DNA of 64,000 nt from contig NZ_OBDO01000003.1 of assembly GCF_900215145.1 (NCBI RefSeq), positions 175,305 through 239,304 on the forward strand, read 5' to 3'. The stretch comes from Geodermatophilus sabuli (GTDB lineage Bacteria; Actinomycetota; Actinomycetes; Mycobacteriales; Geodermatophilaceae). Under the pieces are notes generated by a model that was given only the letters and a program-made list of their open reading frames with translations, had not been told where the DNA came from and did no database searches. Shown in pieces: positions 35,929-45,716 of the stretch. The stretch's first letter is position 1. Each line of letters begins with the position of its first letter. Position numbers and translations under genes: made by a program.

Positions 35929-37038
35929 ATGACAGGACCGCTCAGGGCTCTGCGCGTCGTCGAGCTGGCCAGCATCGGGCCCGGCCCGCACGCCGCGATG
36001 ATCCTCGCCGATCTCGGCGCCGACGTCGTCCGCGTCGAGCGTCCGGACGCGCCCTTCGGCCTGGGGCCGCAGGGTCGCAACGAGCAGCTGCGCGGACGGC
36101 GCACGGTGACCGCCGATCTGAAGTCCCCGGCTGATCGGGAGACCGTCCTCCAGCTCCTGGCACGCGCGGACGTGCTCATCGAGGGGTACCGGCCCGGCGT
36201 GGCCGAGCGACTCGGGCTGGGGCCGCAGGACTGCCAGCGGGTGAACCCCCGCCTCGTGTACGGCCGGATGACCGGGTGGGGACAGGACGGTCCGCTGGCG
36301 AACCGCGCCGGGCACGACATCAACTACCTCGCGATCGCCGGCATCCTCAACGCGGTGGGACGCGCCGGCCAGCGCCCCGTCCCACCGCTGAACCTCATCG
36401 GTGACTACGGCGGTGGCTCGATGTTCCTGCTCACCGGGATCCTCGCGGCGCTGTGGGAGCGCGAGCGCTCCGGCGTCGGCCAGGTCGTCGATGCCGCCAT
36501 GCTCGACGGAACGAGCGTGCTCGGGCACATGCTGTGGTCGATGTACGGCGGCGGGGCGTGGACCGCCAGGCGTGGGGAGAACTTCCTCGACGGCGGCGCC
36601 CCCTTCTACGACACCTACGAGTGCGCGGACGGCGGCTACATGGCGGTCGGCGCCGTCGAGCCGCAGTTCTACCAGCGGCTGCTGGAGGGAGTGGGTCTGG
36701 CCGGGGAGGACCTGCCCGGCCAGCACGACCGGTCCGGGTGGCCGGCGCTGCGTGCCCGGTTGACCGACGCGTTCCTGAGCGAACCGCGCCAGCACTGGAC
36801 GGACGTCTTCGCTGCGGTCGACGCGTGCGTGACTCCCGTGCTCTCCTTCGACGAGGCCAGCCGGCACGAGCACGTCGTCGCCCGGGGCGTCGTCACCGAA
36901 CTCAACGGCATCGTCCAGCCCTCCCCCGCACCGCGGTTCTCGCGTACGGACCCCGGCACCCCCGCGCCACCGCCGAGCGAGCCCACGGACGTCGGCGTCG
37001 TCATCGCGGAGTGGAGTGGGCAGGCGAGCCAGGCCTGA
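35929..37038 (+). CDS. Family III CoA-transferase, alpha-methylacyl-CoA racemase type
   Basis: The product has 369 residues from ATG 35929. It has [20 protein letters not shown] near the N terminus, the wording typical of AMACR/MCR proteins. His129 (in GHDINYLA) and Asp159 (in GDYGGGSM) correspond to the His/Asp proton-shuttle pair of mycobacterial Mcr. Racemases of this type convert (R)-2-methylacyl-CoA to the (S) form so that acyl-CoA dehydrogenases can act. This suggests that a methyl-branched acyl-CoA occurs in the pathway. It could also act as a CoA-transferase. It follows TetR by 80 bases. Confidence 0.88.
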   Translation: MTGPLRALRVVELASIGPGPHAAMILADLGADVVRVERPDAPFGLGPQGRNEQLRGRRTVTADLKSPADRETVLQLLARADVLIEGYRPGVAERLGLGPQDCQRVNPRLVYGRMTGWGQDGPLANRAGHDINYLAIAGILNAVGRAGQRPVPPLNLIGDYGGGSMFLLTGILAALWERERSGVGQVVDAAMLDGTSVLGHMLWSMYGGGAWTARRGENFLDGGAPFYDTYECADGGYMAVGAVEPQFYQRLLEGVGLAGEDLPGQHDRSGWPALRARLTDAFLSEPRQHWTDVFAAVDACVTPVLSFDEASRHEHVVARGVVTELNGIVQPSPAPRFSRTDPGTPAPPPSEPTDVGVVIAEWSGQASQA

Positions 37039-37098
37039 CGGGGTCCGAGGAATCCCGCGTGACCCCCGTGGTGCAGGCGGTGATCCGGTCGCTGCGCA

Positions 37099-37998
37099 TC
37101 AGCGCTCCCCGGTCGGCGCCATCATCAGCGCGACACCCAGAGCGGACACCCCGATCCCCACGAGCGACGGCCCGCTGAGCCGCTCGCCGAAGAGCAGGTA
37201 CGCCTCGACCGAGGTGGCCACCGGCACCAGGTAGTAAAGGCTGGAAACACCCGCGGCCGTGCCCCGGCGCAGCAGCAGGAGCTGCAGCAGCACGGCGCCG
37301 ATCGACAGGAACAGCACCAGCCACACGAACGCGATGATGAACTCACCGGTCCACCGGATCGACATGTCCTCGGTCGCCACCGCGCCGGCCAGCACCACGG
37401 CCGCGGCCGCCGCGTACTGCACCGCCGTGCCCCAGACCAGCGGGATGCGGTCGCCGTGCCGCTTCTGGTAGACGGTGCCGACCGTCCCTGAGGCCAGTGC
37501 CACGAGGCACGCGACGAGACCGGCCACGGGAAGCGGCTCGGCGGGGCCGGCGACGGCGATGCCCGGGCCGACGACCAGCACGACGCCTCCGACGCCCAGC
37601 GCCAGCCCGAGCCACTGGCGCGCCGTGGGGCGCTCGCCGAGCACTCTCGCGGCGAGGACCGCGGTGAGCACCGGTTGCAGGCTCACGATCACCGCCGACA
37701 CCCCCGCGGGCACGCCGAGCGAGATGGCGTAGAAGACGCCGCCCAGGTAACCGCCGTGCAGCAGCAGACCGGCGACCGAGGCACGGCCGTACTCCCGACG
37801 GAAGGCCATGCCGGCCGAACGCAGCGCGACGGCGAGGACGCCGAGCAGGGCCGCGGCGACGCCCAGGCGCAAGCTCAGGAAGGTGAACGGCTCGGCGTAG
37901 GGCAGCCCGTACCTGGCACCGACGAAACCGGTGCTCCACAGCAGGACGAAAAGAGCGGGTCCACCCAGCGTCTGGACGCGGGAGGTGCTTCCCGTCAT
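37099..37998 (-). CDS. EamA/DMT-family transporter
   Basis: This 299-residue protein has ten hydrophobic helices in two EamA repeats (for example LFVLLWSTGFVGARYGLPYA in the first and LSIGAVLLQLLLLRRGTAAG in the second). DMT-family members are mostly exporters of small metabolites. It lies between the AMACR gene (convergent) and the reductase at 38129 and has no copy of the operator. Any link to the island is therefore unproven. Confidence 0.92.
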   Translation of the reverse strand: MTGSTSRVQTLGGPALFVLLWSTGFVGARYGLPYAEPFTFLSLRLGVAAALLGVLAVALRSAGMAFRREYGRASVAGLLLHGGYLGGVFYAISLGVPAGVSAVIVSLQPVLTAVLAARVLGERPTARQWLGLALGVGGVVLVVGPGIAVAGPAEPLPVAGLVACLVALASGTVGTVYQKRHGDRIPLVWGTAVQYAAAAAVVLAGAVATEDMSIRWTGEFIIAFVWLVLFLSIGAVLLQLLLLRRGTAAGVSSLYYLVPVATSVEAYLLFGERLSGPSLVGIGVSALGVALMMAPTGER

Positions 37999-38128
37999 GG
38001 GCGAGGTCCGATGATGCCGGACCGACCATCGCCTCCGTGCGACAAGAGCGGGGTGCTACTGCCGCGCGGTGGCCGCGGGTGGGCGAAGGACGACGGCGCC
38101 CCAAGACGCCCCCCGATGCGCCGGGGGT

Positions 38129-38875
38129 TCACATGTAGATGAGGCGAGCCAGCCGGACCCCGAAGTCCGCATCCGGGTTCGACCTGGGGTCCCCGAGCTT
38201 GTCCAGGATGACCTCGACCGCGAGGTCACGCCGCCTCGGCGAGCGGGCCGCGTCGGCTGCCGCCAACGCGCCGGACAGCTCCTCGCGGCTGAGGTCCGTG
38301 CAGTAGCCAGGCGTGCCGGGCTGCTGGCGCCACGACTCCGCCAGTGTCCCTGCATCGAACGCGTCCAGCCCGGTCTCCTCGACCAGCGCCATCGCCACGT
38401 CCCGCCCCCTGTCGTCGTCGGCGGCCACGGGGATCGCGATGCGGTCAGGGCTCCCGGCCGGCTTTCGCTTCGTGGCGAGGGAACCGGAACCGATGGCGTT
38501 CCAGGCCTTGACGACCGGCCGGCCCAGCTGCTCGGCAACCCACAGGCTCTCGACCTGGCCGTCCTCGATGGCCTCGATCGCGCCGTCGCGCGCCGGGTAG
38601 TAGTTCGACGTGTCGATGATGACCGTGTCGGGGGGCAGGTCGGTGAGGAGCGGGGCCACCTGCGGGATCCGGCCCAGGGGGACGGAGAGGATGACGACGT
38701 CGACGTCCACCACCGCCTCGGCCGACGTCACGGCGCGCGCGCCCGAGGACAGCACGTCGGACTCGATCGTCCCGGGGCCGCGCGAGTTGGCCACCTTCAC
38801 GTCGTGTCCGGCCGCACTCAACTGCTGGGCCAGGGACTTGCCGATGTGCCCGACGCCGAGGATGCCGATCCTCAT
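38129..38875 (-). CDS. NAD(P)-binding reductase of the F420:NADP oxidoreductase superfamily
   Basis: This 248-residue Rossmann protein has MRIGILGVGHIGKSLAQQLS, then VKVANSRGPGT in the NADP-binding position. IDTSNYYPARDG and WRQQPGTPGYCTDLS are shared with the paralogue at 53666. It is related to NADPH-dependent F420 reductases but longer and with a different C-terminal part, so another substrate is possible. It is the last gene of the operon starting at thiolase 44733. Confidence 0.8.
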   Translation of the reverse strand: MRIGILGVGHIGKSLAQQLSAAGHDVKVANSRGPGTIESDVLSSGARAVTSAEAVVDVDVVILSVPLGRIPQVAPLLTDLPPDTVIIDTSNYYPARDGAIEAIEDGQVESLWVAEQLGRPVVKAWNAIGSGSLATKRKPAGSPDRIAIPVAADDDRGRDVAMALVEETGLDAFDAGTLAESWRQQPGTPGYCTDLSREELSGALAAADAARSPRRRDLAVEVILDKLGDPRSNPDADFGVRLARLIYM

Positions 38876-38940
38876 GGTGGTGCCCTCCTGTCGATGGGAA
38901 CGCTTCGGTGAGATCTCACCGTGGCTGCCACGAACACTCG

Positions 38941-40014
38941 TCAACCCGCGACGGCCCGTGCCCCGCCCTCGGTCAGCAGCGGCCACAGCCCGTCGGCGCC
39001 AGCAGCCGCCGCGAGGGTGCCGAGCTCCCGGGCCCACTCCCCCACGCTGCCGAACTCGTCACGCCAGCTCCAGATCCTCGTGGTGCTCCGGCGCAGGTCG
39101 TGCTCGTCGGTGAAGCCGATCGCCCCGTGGACCTGATGGGCGATCCTGGCCACCGTGCCGGCCGCGCTGCCCGCCGAGACCTTCGCCGCGGCGACCGCCA
39201 GTTCCCAGTCGGCCCCTGAGTCGAGGGCCTGCGCGGCCGACTGTGCCGCCACCTTGCACAGCAGGACCTCCGCGGCCATCGCGGCGACCTGCTGCTGGAC
39301 GGACTGGAATCCCCCGATCGGGCGGCCGAACTGATGGCGCTCGGAGGCATAGGCGAGGGACATCTCCAGCGACCGCCGCGCGGCGCCGGCCATCATGGCC
39401 AGGCGGCCCACGACGCCACGGGCGGCGAACAGCCGCGCGTCGACCGCGGAGTCCGCGGGAAGGGGGTGAACCCGGTCCGCGGGGACGGCGAGGCGGTGGA
39501 GGGCCACGTCGTCGCGCGGCTCCCCGGCCAGGTTGGCACCGGGCCGCAGGTCGACCTCGTCGCGGTGGACCGTCACGACGTGACGCCCCACGAGCAGCAC
39601 CAGGTGGTCGGCGTGGCGGCCCCACGGGACGCGGGCGAGCTCACCGTTCAGCACCCACCCACCCGCGTCCTCGACCAGGGTGACGTCGGGGCCGGCGACC
39701 GCGGCGGTCATCGGGCCGGCCGGGATGGGCGCGCTGCACTCGGCGAGCAGCCAGCCGGCCAGCATCGCGGTCTCCGCGAACGGCACTGTCGCAGAGTGCT
39801 CCCCGAGGATCTCCAGCACCGCGGCGGCGGTAACCAGGTCGCCGTCCGATCCACCCCGATCCTCGGGCACCGAAAGCAGCGTGATCCCGATCTGGTCGAG
39901 TGCGGACCACAGAGGCACGTTCCACTCCACCGTGCCCGAGGCACCGGCGGACGACGGGTGTCGGCCGCAGGCGTCGGCGACTGCCTGGGTGAGTGCCTCG
40001 GTGATGTCGCTCAT
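38941..40014 (-). CDS. Acyl-CoA dehydrogenase, non-catalytic-type subunit
   Basis: The product has 357 residues from ATG 40014, which overlaps the stop of the partner gene (ATGA). It has the dehydrogenase helices (SERHQFGRPIGGFQSVQQQV, HQVHGAIGFTDEHDLRRSTT) but lacks the EGT motif with the catalytic Glu and much of the N-terminal FAD loop. With the gene at 40011 it looks like an alpha2-beta2 pair, as in steroid side-chain FadE/ChsE enzymes. Such pairs act on bulky acyl-CoAs. Confidence 0.88.
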   Translation of the reverse strand: MSDITEALTQAVADACGRHPSSAGASGTVEWNVPLWSALDQIGITLLSVPEDRGGSDGDLVTAAAVLEILGEHSATVPFAETAMLAGWLLAECSAPIPAGPMTAAVAGPDVTLVEDAGGWVLNGELARVPWGRHADHLVLLVGRHVVTVHRDEVDLRPGANLAGEPRDDVALHRLAVPADRVHPLPADSAVDARLFAARGVVGRLAMMAGAARRSLEMSLAYASERHQFGRPIGGFQSVQQQVAAMAAEVLLCKVAAQSAAQALDSGADWELAVAAAKVSAGSAAGTVARIAHQVHGAIGFTDEHDLRRSTTRIWSWRDEFGSVGEWARELGTLAAAAGADGLWPLLTEGGARAVAG

Positions 40015-41162
40015 GACGCTCCCACTGCCTTCGCCACGATCCCGCGCAGGATCTCGTTCGTGCCGCCCCGGAGGGTGAACCCGGGACTGTGCAGGACGGC
40101 CTCGGCCAGCATCCGCGGGAGCCGGTACAACGACCCGAGGTCCGGCTCGATCCCGACCATCATCCGGACGACGTCGATCAGGCCGCCCTCGAACTGCGTG
40201 CCGAGGTCCTTGACGATCGCCGCGGCAGTGGCCGGGTCCTCGCCCTGCTCGAGCCGTCCGGCAACCGCGATGGACATCCGACGCAGCGCCCACAAGCGCG
40301 CGACCAGCTCTCCCAGTCGCGCCCGGTCGACGTCCACGCCGTCCTCGGCGATCGTCCGGAGCGCCACCACGAGCAGCGGGAAGGTGGACAGGATGCGCTC
40401 CGGGCCGCTGCGTTCCAGGGCGAGTTCGCTGGTGACCTGCTTCCACCCGGCGCCGGGCTTCCCGAGCACGCGCGAGTCGGGCACGAAGGTGTCCTGGAAG
40501 ACCACCTCGTTGAAGTGGTGCTCGCCGGTCAGCAGCCGGATCGGTCGAACCTCGACAGCCGGGTCGGGGAGCTCGACGATGACCTGGGTCAGGCCGGCGT
40601 GCCTGGACTCGCCGAGCTCCTCGGTCCGGATGAGCGCGATCATGGCGTGAGCGTGGTGGGCCCCGCTGGTCCACAGCTTCGTGCCGTTGAGCACCCAGCC
40701 GCCGTCCACCCGGGTGCCGCGGGTGCGCACGGAGGCGAGGTCCGAGCCCGTGTCCGGCTCGCTCATCCCGATGGCGAAGAAGCACTCTCCCCGGGCGATG
40801 CGCGGCAGGAAGGCCTTCCGCTGCTCCTCGGTCCCGAACTTCATCAGCGCCTGTCCCGACTGACGATCGGCGATCCAGTGCGCAGCGACGGGCGCGCCGG
40901 CGGCCAACAGCTCCTCGGTGACGACGAACCGCGCCAGCGCGCCCGCCGCTGAGCCGCCGTACTCCGTCGGGAAGGCCATGCCGAGCCATCCCCGCTCGGC
41001 CAGCCGCCGGCTGAAGCCCGGATCCCAGCCGGCGAGCCACTGGTCGCAGTGCGGGGTGATCCGGCCTTCCGTGATCTCGTCGCGCAGGAAGGCCCGCACC
41101 TGGTGCCGGAGCTCGACGAGCGGCTCCGGGAACGCCACGGGCGACAGTGTCAGGAAGTCCAT
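40011..41162 (-). CDS. Acyl-CoA dehydrogenase, partner subunit
   Basis: This 383-residue protein starts at ATG 41162 with GAGAGG upstream. It has FAIGMSEPDTGSDLASVRTR (FAD/substrate loop), NGTKLWTSGAHHAH and the C-terminal FTLRGGTNEILRGIV. The position that holds the catalytic Glu in MCAD-type enzymes is Gly in this RGGTNE version, which is usual in heteromeric FadE subunits where the base lies elsewhere. It overlaps the next gene by four bases and follows the crotonase at 41173 by ten. Confidence 0.92.
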   Translation of the reverse strand: MDFLTLSPVAFPEPLVELRHQVRAFLRDEITEGRITPHCDQWLAGWDPGFSRRLAERGWLGMAFPTEYGGSAAGALARFVVTEELLAAGAPVAAHWIADRQSGQALMKFGTEEQRKAFLPRIARGECFFAIGMSEPDTGSDLASVRTRGTRVDGGWVLNGTKLWTSGAHHAHAMIALIRTEELGESRHAGLTQVIVELPDPAVEVRPIRLLTGEHHFNEVVFQDTFVPDSRVLGKPGAGWKQVTSELALERSGPERILSTFPLLVVALRTIAEDGVDVDRARLGELVARLWALRRMSIAVAGRLEQGEDPATAAAIVKDLGTQFEGGLIDVVRMMVGIEPDLGSLYRLPRMLAEAVLHSPGFTLRGGTNEILRGIVAKAVGAS

Positions 41163-41172
41163 CGGGAACCTC

Positions 41173-41982
41173 TCACGGTCGGGTCGCGCCTTGTCGGACG
41201 GCCCACCGGCCGGTGTAGTGAGGCGGGTCGGTCTTGTCCAAGAAGGACCGGAACGCCGCCGGCGCATCCTCGGTGGCGAAGTTGACCGCCTGCGCAGCGG
41301 CCTCGTTGCGGATCGCCGCGGGCAGGTCCAGACCGACGCCTTCGTTGAGGAGTGCCTTGGTCTGCCCGAGCGCGATGGGTGGCAGTGCGGCCAGCTTCTG
41401 CGCGACACCGGCGACGAAGTCGTCGAGCTGGTCCTCGGGCTGGACCCAGGTCACCATCCCGAGACGGTGGGCCTCGGCCGCGTCGATGACCTCCGCGAGC
41501 AGCGCCAGCCGCTTGGCCTGCTGCAGACCGACGATCCGCGGGAGCAGCCAGGAGCCACCGAAGTCGATCGACAGTCCACGACGGGTGAAGATCTCGGTGA
41601 AGCGGGCACGGCTGGATGCGACGACGAGGTCGCAGGCGAGGGCCATGTTGCACCCGGCCCCCGCCGCGACGCCGTCGACCTTGGCGATCACGGGCACCGG
41701 CAGCTCGAACAGTGCCAGGGCGACGTCACCGATGCGGCGCAGCCGCGGGAGAGGGTGCTCCTCGTGCGCGCTCTTGGCGACGTCCGCACCAGCGCAGAAG
41801 TCGCCTCCGGCACCCTGGAGGACGACCGCGCGCGTGTCGGCGTCGTCGCGAACGTGCCGCAGCATGTCGCTGAGCGTGCGCCACATCGACTCATCGATCG
41901 CGTTCTTGCGCTCCGGGCGGTTCAACGTGATCGTCGTGACGCCCTCGGCCGAGGTGAGGGCCACCGGCTCCGTCGAGTTCAT
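41173..41982 (-). CDS. Enoyl-CoA hydratase/isomerase
   Basis: This 269-residue crotonase has the oxyanion segments GGDFCAGADVAK and DGVAAGAGCNMALACDLVVA. The second acidic position reads LSIDFGGSWLLPRIVG, with Asp as in PaaG-type isomerases, so a double-bond isomerase role is as likely as hydration. It lies in the tight minus-strand operon from operator H, with 16 bases to the preceding crotonase. Confidence 0.92.
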   Translation of the reverse strand: MNSTEPVALTSAEGVTTITLNRPERKNAIDESMWRTLSDMLRHVRDDADTRAVVLQGAGGDFCAGADVAKSAHEEHPLPRLRRIGDVALALFELPVPVIAKVDGVAAGAGCNMALACDLVVASSRARFTEIFTRRGLSIDFGGSWLLPRIVGLQQAKRLALLAEVIDAAEAHRLGMVTWVQPEDQLDDFVAGVAQKLAALPPIALGQTKALLNEGVGLDLPAAIRNEAAAQAVNFATEDAPAAFRSFLDKTDPPHYTGRWAVRQGATRP

Positions 41983-41998
41983 GGTCAGCTCCTGTTCT

Positions 41999-42781
41999 CT
42001 AGCGCCCCTCGAACGACGGCCGGCGTCGCTCGCGGAGGGCGGAGCGGGCTTCCCGGGAGTCCCTCGTCCCGTGGACGACGGCCAGGTGGGAGGAGATGAG
42101 GTCGAGCGCCGTGCGCAGGTCGGAGTGGACCGACTGCTGCGCGGCCCGCTTGATCATCGCGACGTTGATCGGCGGTTGTTCGGCGAGCCGGGTCGCGAAG
42201 GTCCGGTAGGCGTCCGTGAAGTCGGCGTCGGCGTAGACCTTGGTCGCCAACCCGATCCTCAGGGCCTCCTCCGCGTCGACGAAGTCCCCGGTCCAGAGCA
42301 GCTCCAGGGCCTTCGACATGCCGACCAGGCGGGGCAGGTAGTAGCACCCGCCGTCGCCGGGCACGAGACCCACGCGGATGTAGCCCTCCGACAGCCGGGC
42401 CGACTGCGAGAGCACCCGGATGTCGCACATGAGCGCCATGTCCATGCCGGCGCCGACGGCCGCGCCGTTCACGGCGGCGATGACGGGCTTGGACAGCTCG
42501 TCGACCGCTCGGGCGACCTCGTGCACGCCGCCGGTCAGCATCGACTTCAGGGCCAGCGGCTCGTCGCCGACGGCCTCCAGCACCGACAGGTCGATGCCGG
42601 CGCAGAAGGCGTCGCCGGCGCCGGTGACCACGACGACCCGGACGTCCGGATCGGTGCGGGCGGAGCGCAGCGCGGCTGCCCACGCCTCCACCATCTCCAG
42701 CGTGAAAGCGTTCTTCGCATGCGGACGGTTCAGCAGGATCGTCCCCACGCCGCCGTCGACGGTGTACTCCAGGTCAGGCAT
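41999..42781 (-). CDS. Enoyl-CoA hydratase/isomerase
   Basis: This 260-residue crotonase has GDAFCAGIDLSVLE and NGAAVGAGMDMALMCDIRVL. The second acidic site is GLVPGDGGCYYLPRLVG. It is similar in layout to the gene at 41173 but clearly a different enzyme, so the operon encodes two successive or alternative steps on enoyl-CoA esters. Its start is seven bases from the stop of the SDR gene at 42789. Confidence 0.92.
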   Translation of the reverse strand: MPDLEYTVDGGVGTILLNRPHAKNAFTLEMVEAWAAALRSARTDPDVRVVVVTGAGDAFCAGIDLSVLEAVGDEPLALKSMLTGGVHEVARAVDELSKPVIAAVNGAAVGAGMDMALMCDIRVLSQSARLSEGYIRVGLVPGDGGCYYLPRLVGMSKALELLWTGDFVDAEEALRIGLATKVYADADFTDAYRTFATRLAEQPPINVAMIKRAAQQSVHSDLRTALDLISSHLAVVHGTRDSREARSALRERRRPSFEGR

Positions 42782-42788
42782 CAGCGGC

Positions 42789-43553
42789 CTAGCGGGGCGC
42801 CATGCGGAGGGCGCCGTCCAGGCGGATGGTCTCGCCGTTGAGGTAGGCGTTCTCCAGGATGGCCTGCGCGAGCTGGGCGTACTCGTCGGGCGTACCGAGA
42901 CGCTGGGGGTTCGGCACGCTGACGGCCAGGCTCTCCCGGACGTCCTCGCGGAGCCGGCCCAGCAGCGGCGTGTCCATGATGCCCGGGGCGATCGTGCACA
43001 CGCGGATGCCCTTGCTGGCCAGGTCGCGAGCCGCGGTGATGGTCATGCCCACGATGCCGGCCTTGGAGGCGGTGTAGGGGATCTGCCCGATCTGACCCTC
43101 GAACGCCGCCACGGACGCCGTCATGATGATGGCGCCCCGTTCGCCGTCGACGGGCTCGTGCCGGGCCATCCGGGCCGCCCCGAGCCGGAGCGCGTTGAAG
43201 CTGCCCACCAGGTTGAGCCTGATGACGAACTCGAAGTCCTCGAGCGATCCCGGGTTGCCCTCCCTGTCGAGCAGGCGGAGCTTCCGGCCGCTCCCCGCGC
43301 AGTGCACGAGGCCCTGGAGCGGCCCGAGGCCCTCGGCCGCGTCCAGGGCCGCCCCGAAGGACGCCTCGTCGGTCACGTCACCCGGCGTGAAGCGGGCGTT
43401 CTCACCCAGCTCCTTGGCCGACGCCTCACCGTCGGAGCCCGGGAGGTCGACCAACGCGACCTTCGCACCGGCATCGACCAGGCGCCGGGCCGTGGCCAGA
43501 CCGAGACCTGACGCTCCGCCGGTCACCGCGATGACGGATCCGTTCAGCTGCAT
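42789..43553 (-). CDS. SDR, 3-hydroxyacyl-CoA dehydrogenase type (HSD10-like)
   Basis: This 254-residue short-chain dehydrogenase has TGGASGLGLATARRL (nucleotide) and the catalytic IPYTASKAG. The sequence AIIMTASVAAFEGQIGQIPY and the following ARDLASKGIRVCTIAPGIMD are characteristic of type-II 3-hydroxyacyl-CoA dehydrogenases. It would oxidise the hydroxyacyl-CoA made by the crotonases to the 3-ketoacyl-CoA that the thiolase upstream cleaves. The operon therefore holds a full beta-oxidation cycle. Confidence 0.93.
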   Translation of the reverse strand: MQLNGSVIAVTGGASGLGLATARRLVDAGAKVALVDLPGSDGEASAKELGENARFTPGDVTDEASFGAALDAAEGLGPLQGLVHCAGSGRKLRLLDREGNPGSLEDFEFVIRLNLVGSFNALRLGAARMARHEPVDGERGAIIMTASVAAFEGQIGQIPYTASKAGIVGMTITAARDLASKGIRVCTIAPGIMDTPLLGRLREDVRESLAVSVPNPQRLGTPDEYAQLAQAILENAYLNGETIRLDGALRMAPR

Positions 43554-43602
43554 TGCCGTTCTCCTGTCAGTGGGGAGTGTCCGTGGCGCCCGGTGGGGGC
43601 GG

Positions 43603-44733
43603 TCAGAGCAGCTCGAGGATCGTGGCGTTGGCCAGGCCGCCGGCCTCGCACATCGTCTGGAGTCCGTAGCGGATCCCGTTGTCGCGCATGTGGTGCACCA
43701 GCCGGGTCATCAGGATGGCGCCCGACCCGCCGAGGGGGTGACCGACGGCGATGGCGCCGCCGAGCGGGTTCAGCCGGTCTGCCTTCGCACCGGTCTCGGC
43801 CAGCCACGCCAGGGGAACCGGCGCGAACGCCTCGTTGACCTCGAAGGCGCCGATCTCGTCGATCGAGAGCCCCGACTTCTCCAGCGCCAGCTCGGTGGCC
43901 CGGATCGGGGCCGTCAGCATGATCACCGGGTCGTCGCCGGCCACCACCGCGGTGTGGATCCGCGCCAGGGGTGTGAATCCGTTGGCCCGGGCGACGTCCG
44001 AGGTGGTCAGCAGAAGGGCGCCTGCGCCGTCGGAGATCTGGGAGGCGTTGCCGGCCGAGATGACGCCGTCGTCCTTGAACGGAGTCGGCAGGGTGGCGAG
44101 CTTCTCCAGGGAGCCTCCCCGCCGGATGCCCTCGTCGGACTGCAGGCCGCCGAGCGGCACCAGCTGAGAGGCGAACGCGCCGGCGTCGACCGCGGCGGCC
44201 GCCAGTTCGTGGGAGCGCAGCGCGTACTCGTCCAGCGCGGCGCGGGAGAACCCCCACCGCTCCGCGATCATCTCGGCGCCGACGCCCTGGTTGAACCCGT
44301 CGACCCCGTAGTGCTCGAGCACGGCCGTGGGCACGGTCTGGGCCCCCTGCGCGGCGCTGCCCATCGGGACGCGGGACATCGACTCGACGCCGCCGGCCAC
44401 GGCGAAGTCGTAGTGCCCGGCGATCACCCCCGCGGCGGCGAAGCTCACCGCCTGCTGGCTCGATCCGCACGCCCGGTTCACCGACGTGGCAGGGACGCTC
44501 TCGGGCCACCCGGCCGTCAGGACAGCGTTGCGACCGATGTTGCTGGCCTGCTCGGAGACCTGGCTGACGCACCCCCAGATCACGTCGTCGACGATCGACG
44601 GGGCGACGCCGGTGCGCTCCACCAGGGCGCGCAGCACGCCGGCCGAGAGGTCCGCGGGGTGGATGTCCGCGAGAGCACCGTTCCGCTTGCCGATCGGTGT
44701 CCGTACCGCGTCGACGATGACTGCATCCCGCAT
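43603..44733 (-). CDS. Acetyl-CoA acyltransferase (thiolase)
   Basis: The product has 376 residues from ATG 44733 with GAGGAG seven bases before; longer frames upstream cross the operator and are unlikely. The nucleophilic Cys is in NRACGSSQQA, the His motif is IAVGHPLGGSGA and the second Cys is in TMCEAGG. It cleaves a 3-ketoacyl-CoA with CoA. It is the first gene of the seven-gene operon 44733-38129 controlled by operator H. Confidence 0.96.
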   Translation of the reverse strand: MRDAVIVDAVRTPIGKRNGALADIHPADLSAGVLRALVERTGVAPSIVDDVIWGCVSQVSEQASNIGRNAVLTAGWPESVPATSVNRACGSSQQAVSFAAAGVIAGHYDFAVAGGVESMSRVPMGSAAQGAQTVPTAVLEHYGVDGFNQGVGAEMIAERWGFSRAALDEYALRSHELAAAAVDAGAFASQLVPLGGLQSDEGIRRGGSLEKLATLPTPFKDDGVISAGNASQISDGAGALLLTTSDVARANGFTPLARIHTAVVAGDDPVIMLTAPIRATELALEKSGLSIDEIGAFEVNEAFAPVPLAWLAETGAKADRLNPLGGAIAVGHPLGGSGAILMTRLVHHMRDNGIRYGLQTMCEAGGLANATILELL

Positions 44734-44751
44734 GTGGTGCTCCTCTACGCA

Positions 44752-44776
44752 ACTGTTGTCGGTTGACCAACTATTT
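44752..44776. promoter_or_regulatory. Operator H (thiolase operon)
   Basis: TGTTGTCGGTTGACCAACTA (44754-44773) is a near-palindrome 20 bases upstream of the thiolase start. It would cover the promoter or start of the minus-strand transcript. The -35/-10 boxes for the thiolase are not clear. Confidence 0.7.
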
Positions 44777-44853
44777 TGCTGCTCGATGACACCACACGCC
44801 CGGCGCCGACACAAGGCCTCCATCCGACCGGACCGTGTCGTCCGAGTGGGCGG

Positions 44854-45609
44854 TCAGATCTTGGCTGTCTCGCCGCCGTCGATCACATACACGGCCCCCG
44901 TCACGAACTTCGCACTCGTCGACGACAGGAAGCAGACCAGCGGCCCGATCTCGTCGGGCTGAGCCATCCGTCGGGCAGGGATCTTCCGCACCCTTTTGGC
45001 CAGGACGTCCGGGTTGCTCGTCACGTAGGACTGGGCCTCGGTGGCGAAGGCGCCCGGGGCGATGGCGTTGACCTGGATGTCGTGGCGTGCCCACTCGGCC
45101 GCGAGCGCTCTCGTGAGCTGGATCGCGGCGCTCTTGGAAGCCGAGTAGGCGGCCAGCGTCGCCTTGCCGAGGATGCCCGAGATCGACACCACGTTGATGA
45201 TGCGGCCACCCTCGCCGGTTGCGACGAAGTGACGAGCGGCGGCCTGGGAGAGCACCGCGATGGACGCGACGTTGACCTCCATGACCTCGTCGAAGAGGGA
45301 CATGTCCATCTCGAGGAAGTCGGCGGCAGGTGCGATGCCTGCGTTGTTCACCACCACGTCGAGGCGCCCGAGTCGCTCCACCGCCACGGCCGCGAGGGCT
45401 CGCACCTGCTCACGGTCGCGCATGTCGCACACGTGGGGGTGGATCGTGCCGGCGGCGTTCTCCGCGGCCAGCTCGTCGAGACTGGCAGCCGTCCGGGCGA
45501 CGGCGAGCACGTTCGCACCCTCGGCGGCCAACGCGCGCGCTGCTGCTCGTCCCAGTCCCTTGCTCGCGCCGGTCACGATGACCCCGCAGCCGGTCAGGCC
45601 CAAGTCCAT
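44854..45609 (-). CDS. SDR-family oxidoreductase
   Basis: This 251-residue protein has VTGASKGLGRAAARAL (nucleotide loop), NNAGIAPAADF, and the catalytic Tyr-Lys in AAYSASKSA. The ending GAVYVIDGGETAKI is typical. It oxidises a secondary alcohol or hydroxyacyl ester, or reduces a ketone. It is the last gene of the minus-strand operon that starts with the ALDH at 49975 and is separated from the crotonase by 107 bases. Confidence 0.92.
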   Translation of the reverse strand: MDLGLTGCGVIVTGASKGLGRAAARALAAEGANVLAVARTAASLDELAAENAAGTIHPHVCDMRDREQVRALAAVAVERLGRLDVVVNNAGIAPAADFLEMDMSLFDEVMEVNVASIAVLSQAAARHFVATGEGGRIINVVSISGILGKATLAAYSASKSAAIQLTRALAAEWARHDIQVNAIAPGAFATEAQSYVTSNPDVLAKRVRKIPARRMAQPDEIGPLVCFLSSTSAKFVTGAVYVIDGGETAKI

Positions 45610-45716
45610 GGTCTCTCCCTCACAGATCCAGAGCGCCGTCGGCGCCGGGTCGGCACTCGGTCACCGTGCTCGGATGCGGTCGACGCCCGCCGGACGGGCC
45701 GGGCGCCTGTCACAAC

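Noticed and set aside
38930..38955. CTCGTCAACCCGCG resembling the operator core
   Set aside because: It overlaps the end of the acyl-CoA dehydrogenase gene inside an operon and lacks the AT-rich flanks and second half.
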